A stretch of 64,000 nt of DNA. It comes from Psychroflexus longus (GTDB taxonomy: Bacteria; Bacteroidota; Bacteroidia; Flavobacteriales; Flavobacteriaceae). Shown here one piece after another: positions 26,563-36,212 of the stretch. The translations under genes were made by a program, and so were the position numbers. The stretch's first letter is position 1. The number at the start of each line of letters is the position of its first letter. The stretch lies in the NCBI RefSeq assembly GCF_020164595.1, contig NZ_JAIQZE010000005.1:62001-126000 (forward strand). The letters are read 5' to 3'. The notes below the pieces were generated by a model, which was not told where the DNA came from, ran no database searches, and was given only the letters and a program-made list of their open reading frames with translations.

Positions 26563-27906
26563 TTGGAACCCGGTCCCTCGAGTTACATCTTTTTTTCTGT
26601 ATTAGAATTTTCAGATGTATTAAAAATTATCTTTTTCTTTATTCTGCTTATAAGTTCTGCACTTATTTCAGGCTCTGAAGTAGCTTTGTTTTCTCTTAAA
26701 CCATCAGACTTTGATGTGAAAGAAGGAAATGTGTCCAAGCAGGAGCAAATCATTATTAACCTACTAGATAAACCCAAAAAGTTATTAGCTACAATTTTGA
26801 TAGCCAATAATTTTATAAACATCGCTATTGTTCTTTTGTATGCCTCTATAAGTGAGACTTTTTATGGGGATAGCACTACCTTATTTTTTGGTATTAGTCT
26901 GAAGTTTTTGATTGATGTAGGCTTGGTTACTTTTCTTATCCTGATGTTTGGTGAAATTTTACCAAAAGTCTATGCCAACAGAAATAATGTTGTATTTGCA
27001 CATTTTATGGCAGTGCCTCTTAGTATTTTGGATAGATTATTTACTCCTTTAAGTTTGCCTATGAGGTCGGTGACTAACTTGATACAAACCAAATTCGGGA
27101 AGCAAAAAAGTAATCTAAGTGTCGATCAATTATCTCAGGCTTTAGAGCTTACCAGCGAGGAAGACACCTCCAAAGATGAAAAGAAAATCCTTCAAGGTAT
27201 TGTTTCCTTTGGTAATACAGATACCAAGCAAGTGATGAGACCTAGACTCGATATTTTTGCGCTTAATGTTGAGCAACCTTTTTATGAAGTCATAGAAGAA
27301 ATCATGGAAAATGGTTATTCCAGAATTCCCGTTTACGAGGACAATGTAGACAACATTACAGGCATATTATACATTAAAGACTTACTGCCACACCTTCAGA
27401 AGGAAAATTTTGAATGGCAACCTCTTGTTAGAGAACCTTATTTTGTGCCAGAAAACAAAAAACTTGATGATCTTCTTGCCGATTTTCAGGAACAAAAAAA
27501 CCACCTAGCTATTGTAGTAGATGAATATGGTGGAACAAGCGGTTTGATATCCCTGGAAGATATTATTGAAGAAATAGTTGGGGATATAAGCGATGAGTTT
27601 GATGATGAAGATGTCATCTATTCTAAAATTAATGAATCCACATATGTGTTTGAAGGTAAAACACCATTGAAGGACTTTTACAAAATACTAAAGCTAGAGG
27701 AACCTAAAATTGAAGATTTTGAATCCAATAAAGGGGAAGCAGAAACTCTTGCAGGTTTTGTACTAGAGTCTTCAAAAGGTTTTCCTAAGAAAGGCCAAGT
27801 TATTGCCTTTAGCAACTTTGATTTTACCGTTGAAGCACTTGATAGTAAAAGGATAGTTCAGCTAAAAGTGAAGATCAACAAGGACAAAATTTTAGATAAT
27901 GCATAG
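26563..27906 (+). CDS. gldE: gliding motility-associated protein GldE (CNNM/CBS/CorC type)
   Basis: A 447-residue membrane protein: a CNNM/DUF21 membrane domain (about residues 12-190, LLISSALISGSEVALFSL), a CBS pair (about 210-330, TKQVMRPRLDI and VVDEYGGTSGLISLEDI), and a C-terminal CorC/HlyC domain. It resembles magnesium/cobalt efflux proteins. In gliding bacteria it lies beside gldD and supports gliding. The start codon is TTG at 26563. It overlaps gldD by eight bases, showing translational coupling. Confidence 0.9.
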   Translation: MEPGPSSYIFFSVLEFSDVLKIIFFFILLISSALISGSEVALFSLKPSDFDVKEGNVSKQEQIIINLLDKPKKLLATILIANNFINIAIVLLYASISETFYGDSTTLFFGISLKFLIDVGLVTFLILMFGEILPKVYANRNNVVFAHFMAVPLSILDRLFTPLSLPMRSVTNLIQTKFGKQKSNLSVDQLSQALELTSEEDTSKDEKKILQGIVSFGNTDTKQVMRPRLDIFALNVEQPFYEVIEEIMENGYSRIPVYEDNVDNITGILYIKDLLPHLQKENFEWQPLVREPYFVPENKKLDDLLADFQEQKNHLAIVVDEYGGTSGLISLEDIIEEIVGDISDEFDDEDVIYSKINESTYVFEGKTPLKDFYKILKLEEPKIEDFESNKGEAETLAGFVLESSKGFPKKGQVIAFSNFDFTVEALDSKRIVQLKVKINKDKILDNA

Positions 27907-28456
27907 GATTTTTTTAATTCTCACATTGGTAATTATTTGCTCGTGCACCGACTCTACACAGCCCAAACCCTCTGGCTTTTTAGCTTTAGAGTACAAGCAA
28001 GCTCAATATAGTAGAGTGGATCCAGATTGTCCCTTTTCTTTTGAAAAAAATGATTTTTCAGATTTAGAAAAAGACAATCCAAATCAGCCTTGTTGGCTCA
28101 ACCTCAACTACCCTGGGATGAACGCCAAGATATACCTAAGCTATTCACCTGTAGAGAATAATTTAAGGGAGTTGCTTATTGATGCTCAAAAGCTTCCCGA
28201 AAAGCACACTATCAAAGCGGATCTTATTGAAGCCAGCATTTATGAAAATAAAACAAATCAGACCTTTGGAAATTTTTATAATGTGGAAGGCGACGCTGCT
28301 TCACCAGCTCAATTCTATATCACCGATAGCACTTCCCATTTTTTGACCGGATCTTTATACTTTGAAGTAAAGCCCAATTACGACTCTATACTTCCCGCGG
28401 CCAATTATCTCAAAAATGACATGAGACATTTGATGGAAACTTTGGAGTGGGAGTAA
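27899..28456 (+). CDS. gldD: gliding motility lipoprotein GldD
   Basis: A 185-residue lipoprotein (lipobox at ICSC near residue 16), essential for gliding and chitin use in Flavobacterium johnsoniae. Family features: GFLALEYKQAQYSRVDPDCPFSF, the CWLNLNYPGMNAKIYLSY segment, and a C-terminal FLTGSLYFEVKPNYDSILPA. It overlaps gldE and ends the mutY-ssb-gldE-gldD block. The following gap, 28457-29021, is AT-rich; I see no gene or clear structure in it. Confidence 0.92.
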   Translation: MHRIFLILTLVIICSCTDSTQPKPSGFLALEYKQAQYSRVDPDCPFSFEKNDFSDLEKDNPNQPCWLNLNYPGMNAKIYLSYSPVENNLRELLIDAQKLPEKHTIKADLIEASIYENKTNQTFGNFYNVEGDAASPAQFYITDSTSHFLTGSLYFEVKPNYDSILPAANYLKNDMRHLMETLEWE

Positions 28457-29021
28457 GTTTCGAGCTGTATTGATCCTAAGAGTTTTTTAATTCCTCTACT
28501 TATTTTATATACTTATTCGTTACCGCAATTAAAAGAATTAATGCAACCGAAAAATATTAAGATAGTTTTGATGAATTTAATCCATTAAGATTTGTTTTTT
28601 GAGATAAAAGCTAACTACTCAAAACATAAAGCTGATTTTTTTGATAACCTTAAGTATCTAAAAAAAAGCAAAGTGTTGGTAGTTAAACTATTAAAGGACT
28701 CATTGAGATAAATAAAGAATACTTCTTGTTTGATAAACGAGGCTTACTATTATAACAGAAACAGCGTGTAGAATAGCAAATAAGAATTACACAACCTTCA
28801 TTTTTTATGAAGACATGTTAACTAAGGCAAATTAAAGTCTAATTTTAATGTCAATACATTTCAAACAAGTGAGCTCAATATCTAGCTCTAAAAAGAGAGA
28901 TTTTTTCACTCAAATAAAAGTTATTTTTATATTCATAACAGTGAATTTTGTAGAAAATCATATATTACTGAATTAATGTTAATTGACGATGAAAAATTAA
29001 CATGCTAATTAATACTTATAA

Positions 29022-30636
29022 ATGAACTCTGTAATAAAAATTTCAATTCTTTATTTATTAATTTTTTTCTCAATTCAGCGGGGTAAATGCTCAGGATATT
29101 GAATTTGTAAAGGGAAGGCTTATTAACTCTAAAGATAAATCACCTATCCCATTTGCTACCTTACTCATTAAGAATAAGTCAAAAGGTGTAATATCTAATA
29201 GTGACGGAGGGTTTAAAATACCTTTTGAACTTTATAAGAAAGACACTCTACTTATTTCTTCTATAGGGTATGCTTCAAAAGAAATAGCAATAAGTAGTCT
29301 TGATAAGAGTAAAATAAATCTCATTGTTTTATTAGAACAAATAGAACAATTAGATGAAGTATTACTTGTAGATGCTCCCAGGAAAAAGAGAAAAAGAAAT
29401 GCTAAGAATATTGTCAATTTAGCTATTAAAAATATTACTAATAATTATTCATTTTCTCCATATTCTTATATAGGTTATTATAGAGATTATCAAATAAAAG
29501 AAAAAGAATATCTGAATTTGAATGAAGCCTTATTGGAAGTTTTTGACCCTGGCTTTGGAGTTGCTGATTTAAAAGGAACTCAAACACGGATATATCAAAA
29601 TAAAAATAATAATAACTTCCAAACTGACACAATTGCATCATAACCATATGATTACGATAACAAAAGTAAATTTATTACATCTGGCAGTATTAATAATAGA
29701 GGCGGAAATGAGTATACAATACTTCGTATACATGATGCTGTACGCAATTACAATATAGATAGCTACGACTTTGTAAACCAGTTGAACAAAGACTTTATAA
29801 AAAATCATGAGTTCAAACATTTACAATCTACTTCCATTGACGGTATTCCGCTTTATTCAATAAGCATTTATAGAAAACAAGATAGTATAGAAGTACTTGG
29901 TGAAATATTTATAAGTAAAGGCGATTTTAAAATTTATAAAATGGATTATGCCGTTTTTGATCTATCAAAAGCAAAAGAGACCAAAATTGGGAAGTTAGTT
30001 TATGAGATAAAAGTAGAATACAAACCGTATAAAGGTAAAATGTATCTAAATTACATCTCTTTTAATAATGCATTTGAAGTCCTTCAACCACCAGCATTTT
30101 TTCCTATAGATGCGAAAATCCATTATAAGAAAGAAGTTGTTTCCAACTATACCAATCTGAATTTCAATAAAATGGAGCTTGAATTTAATAATACCCCAGA
30201 TATAAAAAATGTTCTAAGAAAAAGAAATTACCAAGTACGGTATGAAGGTGAGAAATTGAAAATTGTCAATGTAGAGTTAAATAAGGATATGGTTGTACTA
30301 TACCTAGATGAAGAATTAAAGGTGCCTTCATGGAAGTTAAGAAATTCATCTATAGAGGATTATGTAAGCGTAAAAATCAAAAAAATAAAGGACACTTATG
30401 GTAATTTGATAAATGAACAGAAATACAAAGATTATTATCAATTCAGAGAGTTTTTTGTTCAAGAACTAAAGGTCAATTCAAACATCCCAGCAGATGATTT
30501 ATACATGCAAAAAAATAAATCAATATTCAATAATCAACCTATAGCTCCTTTTGAGAATACTGAAGATTATTGGCTTAAAACTCGACTCAAGAAAGAGAAA
30601 ATTTTTGAAAATGTAAAAAAAACAGTTGAATTATAA
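29022..30636 (+). pseudogene. carboxypeptidase-regulatory-domain outer-surface protein, broken
   Basis: Read as one frame with two repairs, this is a protein of about 537 residues: a signal peptide (MNSVIKISILYLLIF... then NAQ), a CarboxypepD_reg-like beta sandwich (VKGRLINSKDKSPIPFATLL, GVISNSDGGFKI, LLISSIGYASKEI) and a long C-terminal part. The frame opened by ATG 29022 is lost within the signal peptide; one T too many in the T7 run near 29061-29068 explains this. A TAA at 29641-29643 then interrupts the frame in its middle. The segment 29644-30636 is open again. Such proteins are often linked with TonB-dependent uptake systems; none is adjacent. Confidence 0.75.
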
Positions 30637-30740
30637 GCTAATTATATGAGATAACAAACTCATTTCATTTACAGCGATTTAGTTCTTAAATTGTAACAGT
30701 AAATACGTTTTTATTTCAACTCTTTTCGACAACACAAATT

Positions 30741-30958
30741 ACATATTAAAAGCCATAGAAAACGTTGGGGAGAACTCGAAATCCTTCAGCATAACAGTTT
30801 TTCGGTGTCTGAGGAATTAATTAATCCTAATTAACGAGACCACAACAGTGGACGTTTAGAAATTATTTCCCTTTATCAGCTAGTAGAATTGAACATAAAG
30901 AAGAATTCTGATTTTGAAGATTTCATAAGACTGAGTGTTCTAATTATAAACTATTTAT
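30741..30958 (+). pseudogene. possible remnant of a short HTH regulator
   Basis: One frame with a single internal TAA reads like the second half of an XRE-type regulator: SHRKRWGELEILQHNSFSVS, then after the stop GRLEIISLYQLVELNIKKNS and DFEDFI. The spacing and hydrophobic pattern resemble the end of an HTH domain, but the match is weak and there is no convincing start. It fills the gap 30637-31012. Confidence 0.25.
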
Positions 30959-31012
30959 AAAGTCTCTGCTGTTATTCGAGATAAAGCTAGATTTATGCAA
31001 AATTTATATCTC

Positions 31013-31804
31013 ATGAAAACACCATTAGTTTATTTAGCCATTAGTGTAATTACACTGATAGGCTGTAAAAATTCAAATTCTAGTCAAGAAGAAGCTCAAA
31101 GCGAAGAAGTCGCTGAAAATTCAGAAAAGGTAAGTAGCAAATTTGATATTACACCTATTTCCCATGCCACAGCAGTTTTTGAAATAGACAACACCATTTT
31201 CTATATCGACCCTGTTGGTGGAGCAGAAGCATTTGAAGGTCAGCCTAGCCCAGACATGATTTTAGTTACCGATATTCACGGAGATCACTTCAATATGGAA
31301 ACTTTGGAAGCGGTGGCAACATCAGAAACCAAAATTATTGTGCCACAAGCAGTTGCAGATAAAATTGAAGGTTCACTTACCAGTCAGTTAGTGATTTTAA
31401 AAAATGAAGAAACCAAAACCTTAAGCGGCTTCAACATAGAAGGAATCGCTATGTATAACCAAGGAGATGAAGATAAAGTTTATCATACCAAAGGAAGAGG
31501 AAACGGTTATGTAATTGAAAAAGGAGATATGAGGATTTATTTTTCTGGCGATACTGAAGATGTTCCAGAAATGAGAGCTTTAAAAAATATAGACAAAGCT
31601 TTTGTCTGTATGAACCTTCCGTACACCATGAATGTAGAAACTGCAGCCGAAGGTGTCCTTGCATTTCAACCCAAAGAAGTTTATCCTTATCATTATCGAG
31701 GACAAGGAGGTTTATCTGATGTAGATAAGTTCAAGTCTCTGGTGAACCAAAGCAATGAAAACATACAAGTCAATCTTTTGAATTGGTATCCAACCCAAGA
31801 ATAA
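31013..31804 (+). CDS. MBL-fold metal-dependent hydrolase, lipoprotein
   Basis: A UlaG-like metallo-beta-lactamase-fold protein of 263 residues. The start at 31013 gives the lipoprotein signal MKTPLVYLAISVITLIGC; the frame opens six codons earlier. The mature part begins with a Glu/Ser-rich linker, then ISHATAVFEIDN, FYIDPVGG, the metal-binding DIHGDHF, IYFSGDTED and YPYHYRGQGG. It would act at the periplasmic face. Substrate unknown. It is flanked by decayed genes on the left and an EamA transporter on the right. Confidence 0.82.
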   Translation: MKTPLVYLAISVITLIGCKNSNSSQEEAQSEEVAENSEKVSSKFDITPISHATAVFEIDNTIFYIDPVGGAEAFEGQPSPDMILVTDIHGDHFNMETLEAVATSETKIIVPQAVADKIEGSLTSQLVILKNEETKTLSGFNIEGIAMYNQGDEDKVYHTKGRGNGYVIEKGDMRIYFSGDTEDVPEMRALKNIDKAFVCMNLPYTMNVETAAEGVLAFQPKEVYPYHYRGQGGLSDVDKFKSLVNQSNENIQVNLLNWYPTQE

Positions 31805-31825
31805 AACTTAATTAATATAATTCTA

Positions 31826-31860
31826 TTTTCAGGCTTTGATGTGAATCAAAGCCTGAAAAG
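31826..31860 (+). terminator. terminator after the MBL-fold gene
   Basis: TTTTCAGGCTTTGAT pairs with ATCAAAGCCTGAAAA around a four-base loop. The following T run is short, so efficiency may be modest. Confidence 0.7.
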
Positions 31861-31924
31861 TTTTAACCCTACTTTATTAAAAGTCTCTAAGAATAAAACT
31901 CACTTTTGCAAAAAATAAATTGAT

Positions 31925-32836
31925 TTGAATGCACATTCCTTAAAGTGGATCTTTCTTTTTTCTCTGGCTTTGCTTTGGGGAAGTTCTTTCATTCTCATCA
32001 AAAAAGGTTTAGTCGGGTTTTCGCCATTACAACTTACCGCCTTACGAGTCTTAATTACAGGTGTTTTTTTAGGTATTATTGGTTTTAAAAAAGTAAGGCA
32101 AATTCAAAAATGGCAGTGGAAATGGATTGCTATTTCTGGCTTTATCGGCACTATGTTTCCCACCTTGTTATTCTCTTATGCTGAAACTGAAATTGATAGT
32201 GCTATCGCTTCTATTCTGAATTCAACAGTGCCTTTACTAGCGCTTGTAACTGGTATTATATTTTTTAGTAATCAGTTTATCAAAAAACAATTTATTGGAG
32301 TCGTTATCGGGTTGGTGGGTTCAGTGCTTTTGATTTTAGCTGGTGCTTCTCTCAATCCCAACCAGAATTATTGGTTTGCAGCTTTACCTGTTATTGCCTC
32401 GCTTATGTACGCTTTCAATGCTAATATTTTGAAATCTTATTTAGAAAAAATTTCTGCACTTGGTATTGCAACAGGTTCATTTCTGATTTTAATTCCGTTT
32501 GCTTTAGGCATTTTAGTATTTACAGGTTTTTTTAATGCTGAATTTTTAGCTCAAGATGAGGTACAAACTTCATTGCTTTACGTTACGATTCTGGCCCTTT
32601 TTGGGACTGCTTTGGCCAAAATCATATTCAACAGACTTATTCAATTATCCAATGCTGTATTTTCCACTTCGGTAACTTATTTGATACCAGTAGTGGCTTT
32701 ATTTTGGGGATTTCTGGATGGAGAGCAATTTAATCTACTTCAGCTTGCTTCTGGTGGCGTGATTCTTCTTGGGGTTTATATTTCTAACCGAAAGAAAAAA
32801 CAGAAAAAGGAAAATGTTGAGTCATTAAAGTCTTAA
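31925..32836 (+). CDS. EamA family (DMT) transporter
   Basis: A 303-residue inner-membrane protein with ten predicted helices in two EamA repeats: LLWGSSFILIKKGLVGFSPLQ in the first and SNAVFSTSVTYLIPVVALFWG near the end of the second. The C-terminus is a basic tail (SNRKKKQKK). The start is TTG 31925. Members export amino acids or metabolites; the substrate is unknown. Its last codons recur as a fragment at 36059-36124. Confidence 0.85.
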   Translation: MNAHSLKWIFLFSLALLWGSSFILIKKGLVGFSPLQLTALRVLITGVFLGIIGFKKVRQIQKWQWKWIAISGFIGTMFPTLLFSYAETEIDSAIASILNSTVPLLALVTGIIFFSNQFIKKQFIGVVIGLVGSVLLILAGASLNPNQNYWFAALPVIASLMYAFNANILKSYLEKISALGIATGSFLILIPFALGILVFTGFFNAEFLAQDEVQTSLLYVTILALFGTALAKIIFNRLIQLSNAVFSTSVTYLIPVVALFWGFLDGEQFNLLQLASGGVILLGVYISNRKKKQKKENVESLKS

Positions 32837-32962
32837 GAGTTTTGAGTTAAGTTTAAACAAGACGAATTTTCTTAATTCTAATAGAGCTTAGAAATAAATA
32901 CGATTTTAATTGTCAACTTAAATTAACGGACTGACCTAATAGCACAAATAGAAAAGTTGATT

Positions 32963-35679
32963 CTACTCGTGCTTTTTTCTTCGAAAAAACTTAAATATTT
33001 CCATCACAAAAATCATTGGTACAGCTAGCGCCAATACATACAACCACTCGTTAAAACTAATTGGCTCAGTTCTTAAGATATCTTGCATAATGGGAATTTG
33101 CATGCTCAAGATGTGAATTCCCTGAGCTAACAAAACTCCAAAAACAAGTACGACATTTCTTTTTAGTGGTACTCTGAAAGTTGAAACTCGCTCGGAACGA
33201 CAGTTAAATACATGAAAGTTTTGCATAAAAACCATTAGCAGCAGAATAATATTGCGTGCATGTACTTCATTCATTTGGGTGAACGTGTTTAAATAATACC
33301 AGAGCCCAAAAGCAATTAATCCCATAGCTCCACCTGAAACTACGGTTTGACTAATCATAAGCGGGTTGAATATTTTTTCTGATGGTTTTCTTGGTTTTCG
33401 CTCCATGGCATCTGGTTCTCCGCCTTCAAATGCAAGGGAAACATCTTGTATGCCGTTAGTAACTAGGTTGAGCCAAAGTAACTGAACTGCAAGTAGCGGC
33501 AGTGGCAATCCAGCAGCAATCGATGCGAGAAAAGGGATGATTTCTGCAGCTCCCGTTGAAATCAATAGATAAATTACTTTTCGCACATTATCGAAGGCAA
33601 ACCGGCCTTCTTCTACGCCTGCAACAATCGATGAAAAGTTATCGTCTACGACAATCATTGACCCCACTTCTTTTGCTACATCAGTACCCGAACCCATAGC
33701 TATGCCAATATTGGCGCGTTTAAGAGCAGGAGCATCATTCACGCCGTCACCTGTCACGGCAACAAATTCATCTTTATGAATCAACACCTCTACAATTTCA
33801 AGTTTTTGGGTTGGAGAAACTCTGGCAAAAACAGAGGTTGATGCTACCAATTTTTCAAATGCAGGATGATCTACTGCTCCTGCTTCAGTTAGCATTTGTC
33901 CAGTTACAACTGGAGTTGTTGTGTCGGCTATTCCCAACTCACGTGCTATGGCACCAGCTGTTGCTGGGTGATCTCCGGTGATCATGATTACTCTAATGCC
34001 AGCTTTATTGCATTGCTCTACAGATGTTTTTGCCTCCGGTCTTAGCGGGTCAATAAAGCCTACAAGTCCGTAAAATGTGAGTTCAGGGATATCTTTATTG
34101 TCATAAATTTCCTTTTTCTGAAAATTAGGGTATTCACCACTGGCAAAGGCTAATACACGATAACCATCTTTAGCAACTTGTTCTGCATCAGCAAGTATCT
34201 TGTTTTTGTCAATAGCTTCGATTTTACCATTCACGGACATCAAAGAACAAAAGTCGAGAACGGTTTCTACAGCGCCTTTTAGTCCTACAATTACCGAGTT
34301 GTTGATATTGTAAAATGATGCAGCGAATTTTCGTTCGGATTCATAAGGGATCTTTGCTATGGGTTGTTCTTTTCTTATCCATTCCTAGGGATCGATTCCA
34401 AGCTTGTAACTCATGCCAAGAAGGGCAACGTCCATGGCATCTCCATAATACGTCCACTTATTATTTTCATTAATTAAAGAAGTTTCGTTTGCAAAAACAG
34501 CAATTTGGGTAAGTTTTGATAATTCATGATTTCCAGAAAATTCAATTTGCTCGTTTTCATTATTGATTACTGATCCCACTCCGTTATAACCCTCGCCTTC
34601 AATAGTGAATCTTTTTCCATTCGCTAGTGCAATAAGTTTAGCCGTTTGCTCATTTACAGTTAGCGTCCCCGTTTTATCACTCGCAATCACAGTACAACTG
34701 CCCAAACTTTCAACTGCCGTCAACTTGCGAACAATTACATTTCGCTTGGCCATTCGTTTCGTCGCGATGGATAAGGCCACCGTTAAGGCTACAGGTAAAC
34801 CTTCTGGTATTGCTGCTACTGCCAGGGCGACCACAAAAAAGAAGATCGCAGTCATATCCATACCTTGCAGTCGGAGTATAACAGCTAAAACAATACTCAG
34901 TACGATAATAAAAATGCTGATCTGCTTGATGAATTTCTCCATACGCTGCACCAAAGGTGGCTTAGCAGAAGCTGATTCCGTCACATCCTTCGAAATTTTA
35001 CCCACCTGCGTGTTTGTGCCAGTGCTTACCACAACGCCAATACCTCTTCCTTTTAGTACTGTAGCCCCAGCAAAAGCCATATTCGTTCTTTCGGCAACGC
35101 CAAGATTTTCTTGTAATATGCTGGTTTGTTTTTTTGCTGCTATGGATTCACCGGTAAGAAAACTTTCGTCTATTTCCAACTCAGATACTTCAACTAACCT
35201 TATATCGGCAGGAACTTTCATTCCTGATTCAATAAGTATAATATCGCCTGGTACAATCTCTTCTGAAGGTATTTCTGTTTCTTTCCCCGCTCTTCTTACT
35301 CGTGCCTTAACTTTCATTAGTTTCCGAAGGCTGCTGGCGCTTTTCTCCGCATTATATTCTTGGTAAGCTCCCAAAGCACTATTGATGAAAATTACTAGAA
35401 AAATAAATAAGGCATCTTTTCCTCTCCAATGGCAACCGATGCCACAGCTGCTGCAATAAGTATAAAGATCAGTGGATTTAATAACTGATGCAAAATGATC
35501 TGCAAGAGTGTTATTCTTCGGCCTTGAGGAAGTTTATTTTCTCCGTAAAATTGAATTCGTTTATTGACTTCTTCCTGGTTCAATCCTATGTCTGAAGTTT
35601 TTAACTCGCCGTAAATTTCTTCTTTGTCGTAGGCATGCCAATGTTTTTTATCTAGGGTGTTTTGGAGGTTCATGTTCAT
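32963..35679 (-). pseudogene. P-type (calcium/cation) ATPase, disrupted
   Basis: Three adjoining frames make up one P2-type ATPase of about 905 residues: 35679-35395 (N-terminal domain, QNTLDKKHWHAYDKEE), about 35405-34385 (actuator domain with TGES, PEGLP, phosphorylation site DKTGTLT) and 34384-32963 (hinge TGDGVNDAP, last membrane helices). The first break is a frameshift explained by one A missing from a run near 35410 (GEEK should continue DALFIFL). The second is an in-frame TAG at 34385-34387, with the frame open on both sides. All catalytic motifs remain, so decay is recent. It might be a functional gene carrying sequencing errors. Confidence 0.85.
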
Positions 35680-35981
35680 TCTTTTTATTTCATTGACAAG
35701 CCCTTACTTTTTTCATGATTACAACCAATGGTTTTCATCGTAATGAAAATACGACTTTATCTGAAATAGATTTGGTTGAGCTTTAGCTTAAATGGCAATA
35801 GAGTAGAAGATTTAAACTACTAATCAGTCTTCAGTAGTAACCTGAAACCAGACTGTATGCTCAGGTTAACTTAGAAGCATAAAGAAATATATCTAAAAGC
35901 ATCATGTAGGTTTAAAACAAAATCCCCTTTAACTCTCTTAAAGTTGGAGAAGATTTATAAGTTAATTATTAGTCATGGTGT

Positions 35982-36059
35982 TTACTTAAACTTCAAGACC
36001 AGTGAGCGGCCTTTTTTGAATTTTCGGTTGCCTTCGGGTCTGCCGGATCTTAGGCATTT
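35982..36059 (-). pseudogene. fragment of trhO: last 25 codons and stop
   Basis: On the minus strand this reads GRPEGNRKFKKGRS...LKFK and stops, matching 22 of the last 25 residues of the intact TrhO at 39076-40104. The similarity goes on past the stop through the terminator region (35914-35981 against 39006-39075), so the fragment is a DNA duplication and not a separate gene. It ends abruptly at 36059, where the EamA fragment begins. Confidence 0.85.
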
Positions 36060-36124
36060 TTGGAGTGTATATTTCTAACAGAAAGAAGAAGGAGAAAAAG
36101 ACTCAGGTTTTGGAGAAAGCATAG
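36059..36124 (+). pseudogene. fragment of an EamA transporter: last 20 codons
   Basis: It reads GVYISNRKKKEKKTQVLEKA and stops. The intact EamA gene at 31925-32836 ends GVYISNRKKKQKKENVESLKS, ten identical residues followed by a similar basic tail. It abuts the trhO fragment head to head. The rest of the gap 35680-36212 has no gene that I can see. Confidence 0.75.
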
Positions 36125-36212
36125 AGGATCTACATTTCTACAAATCCTCTTTTAATTATTACACAAGTAAAATTTATATGTTGATGATAATCTCTGTAAA
36201 TCATTTTTATGA

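Noticed and set aside
29782-30636. Independent 284-residue gene
   Set aside because: The frame continues upstream through a stop codon into a regulatory domain and signal peptide, so this is the tail of a broken gene.
34605-35366. 253-residue open frame on the plus strand
   Set aside because: It is antisense to the P-type ATPase; the minus strand carries DKTGTLT and the other motifs, so the plus frame is a shadow.
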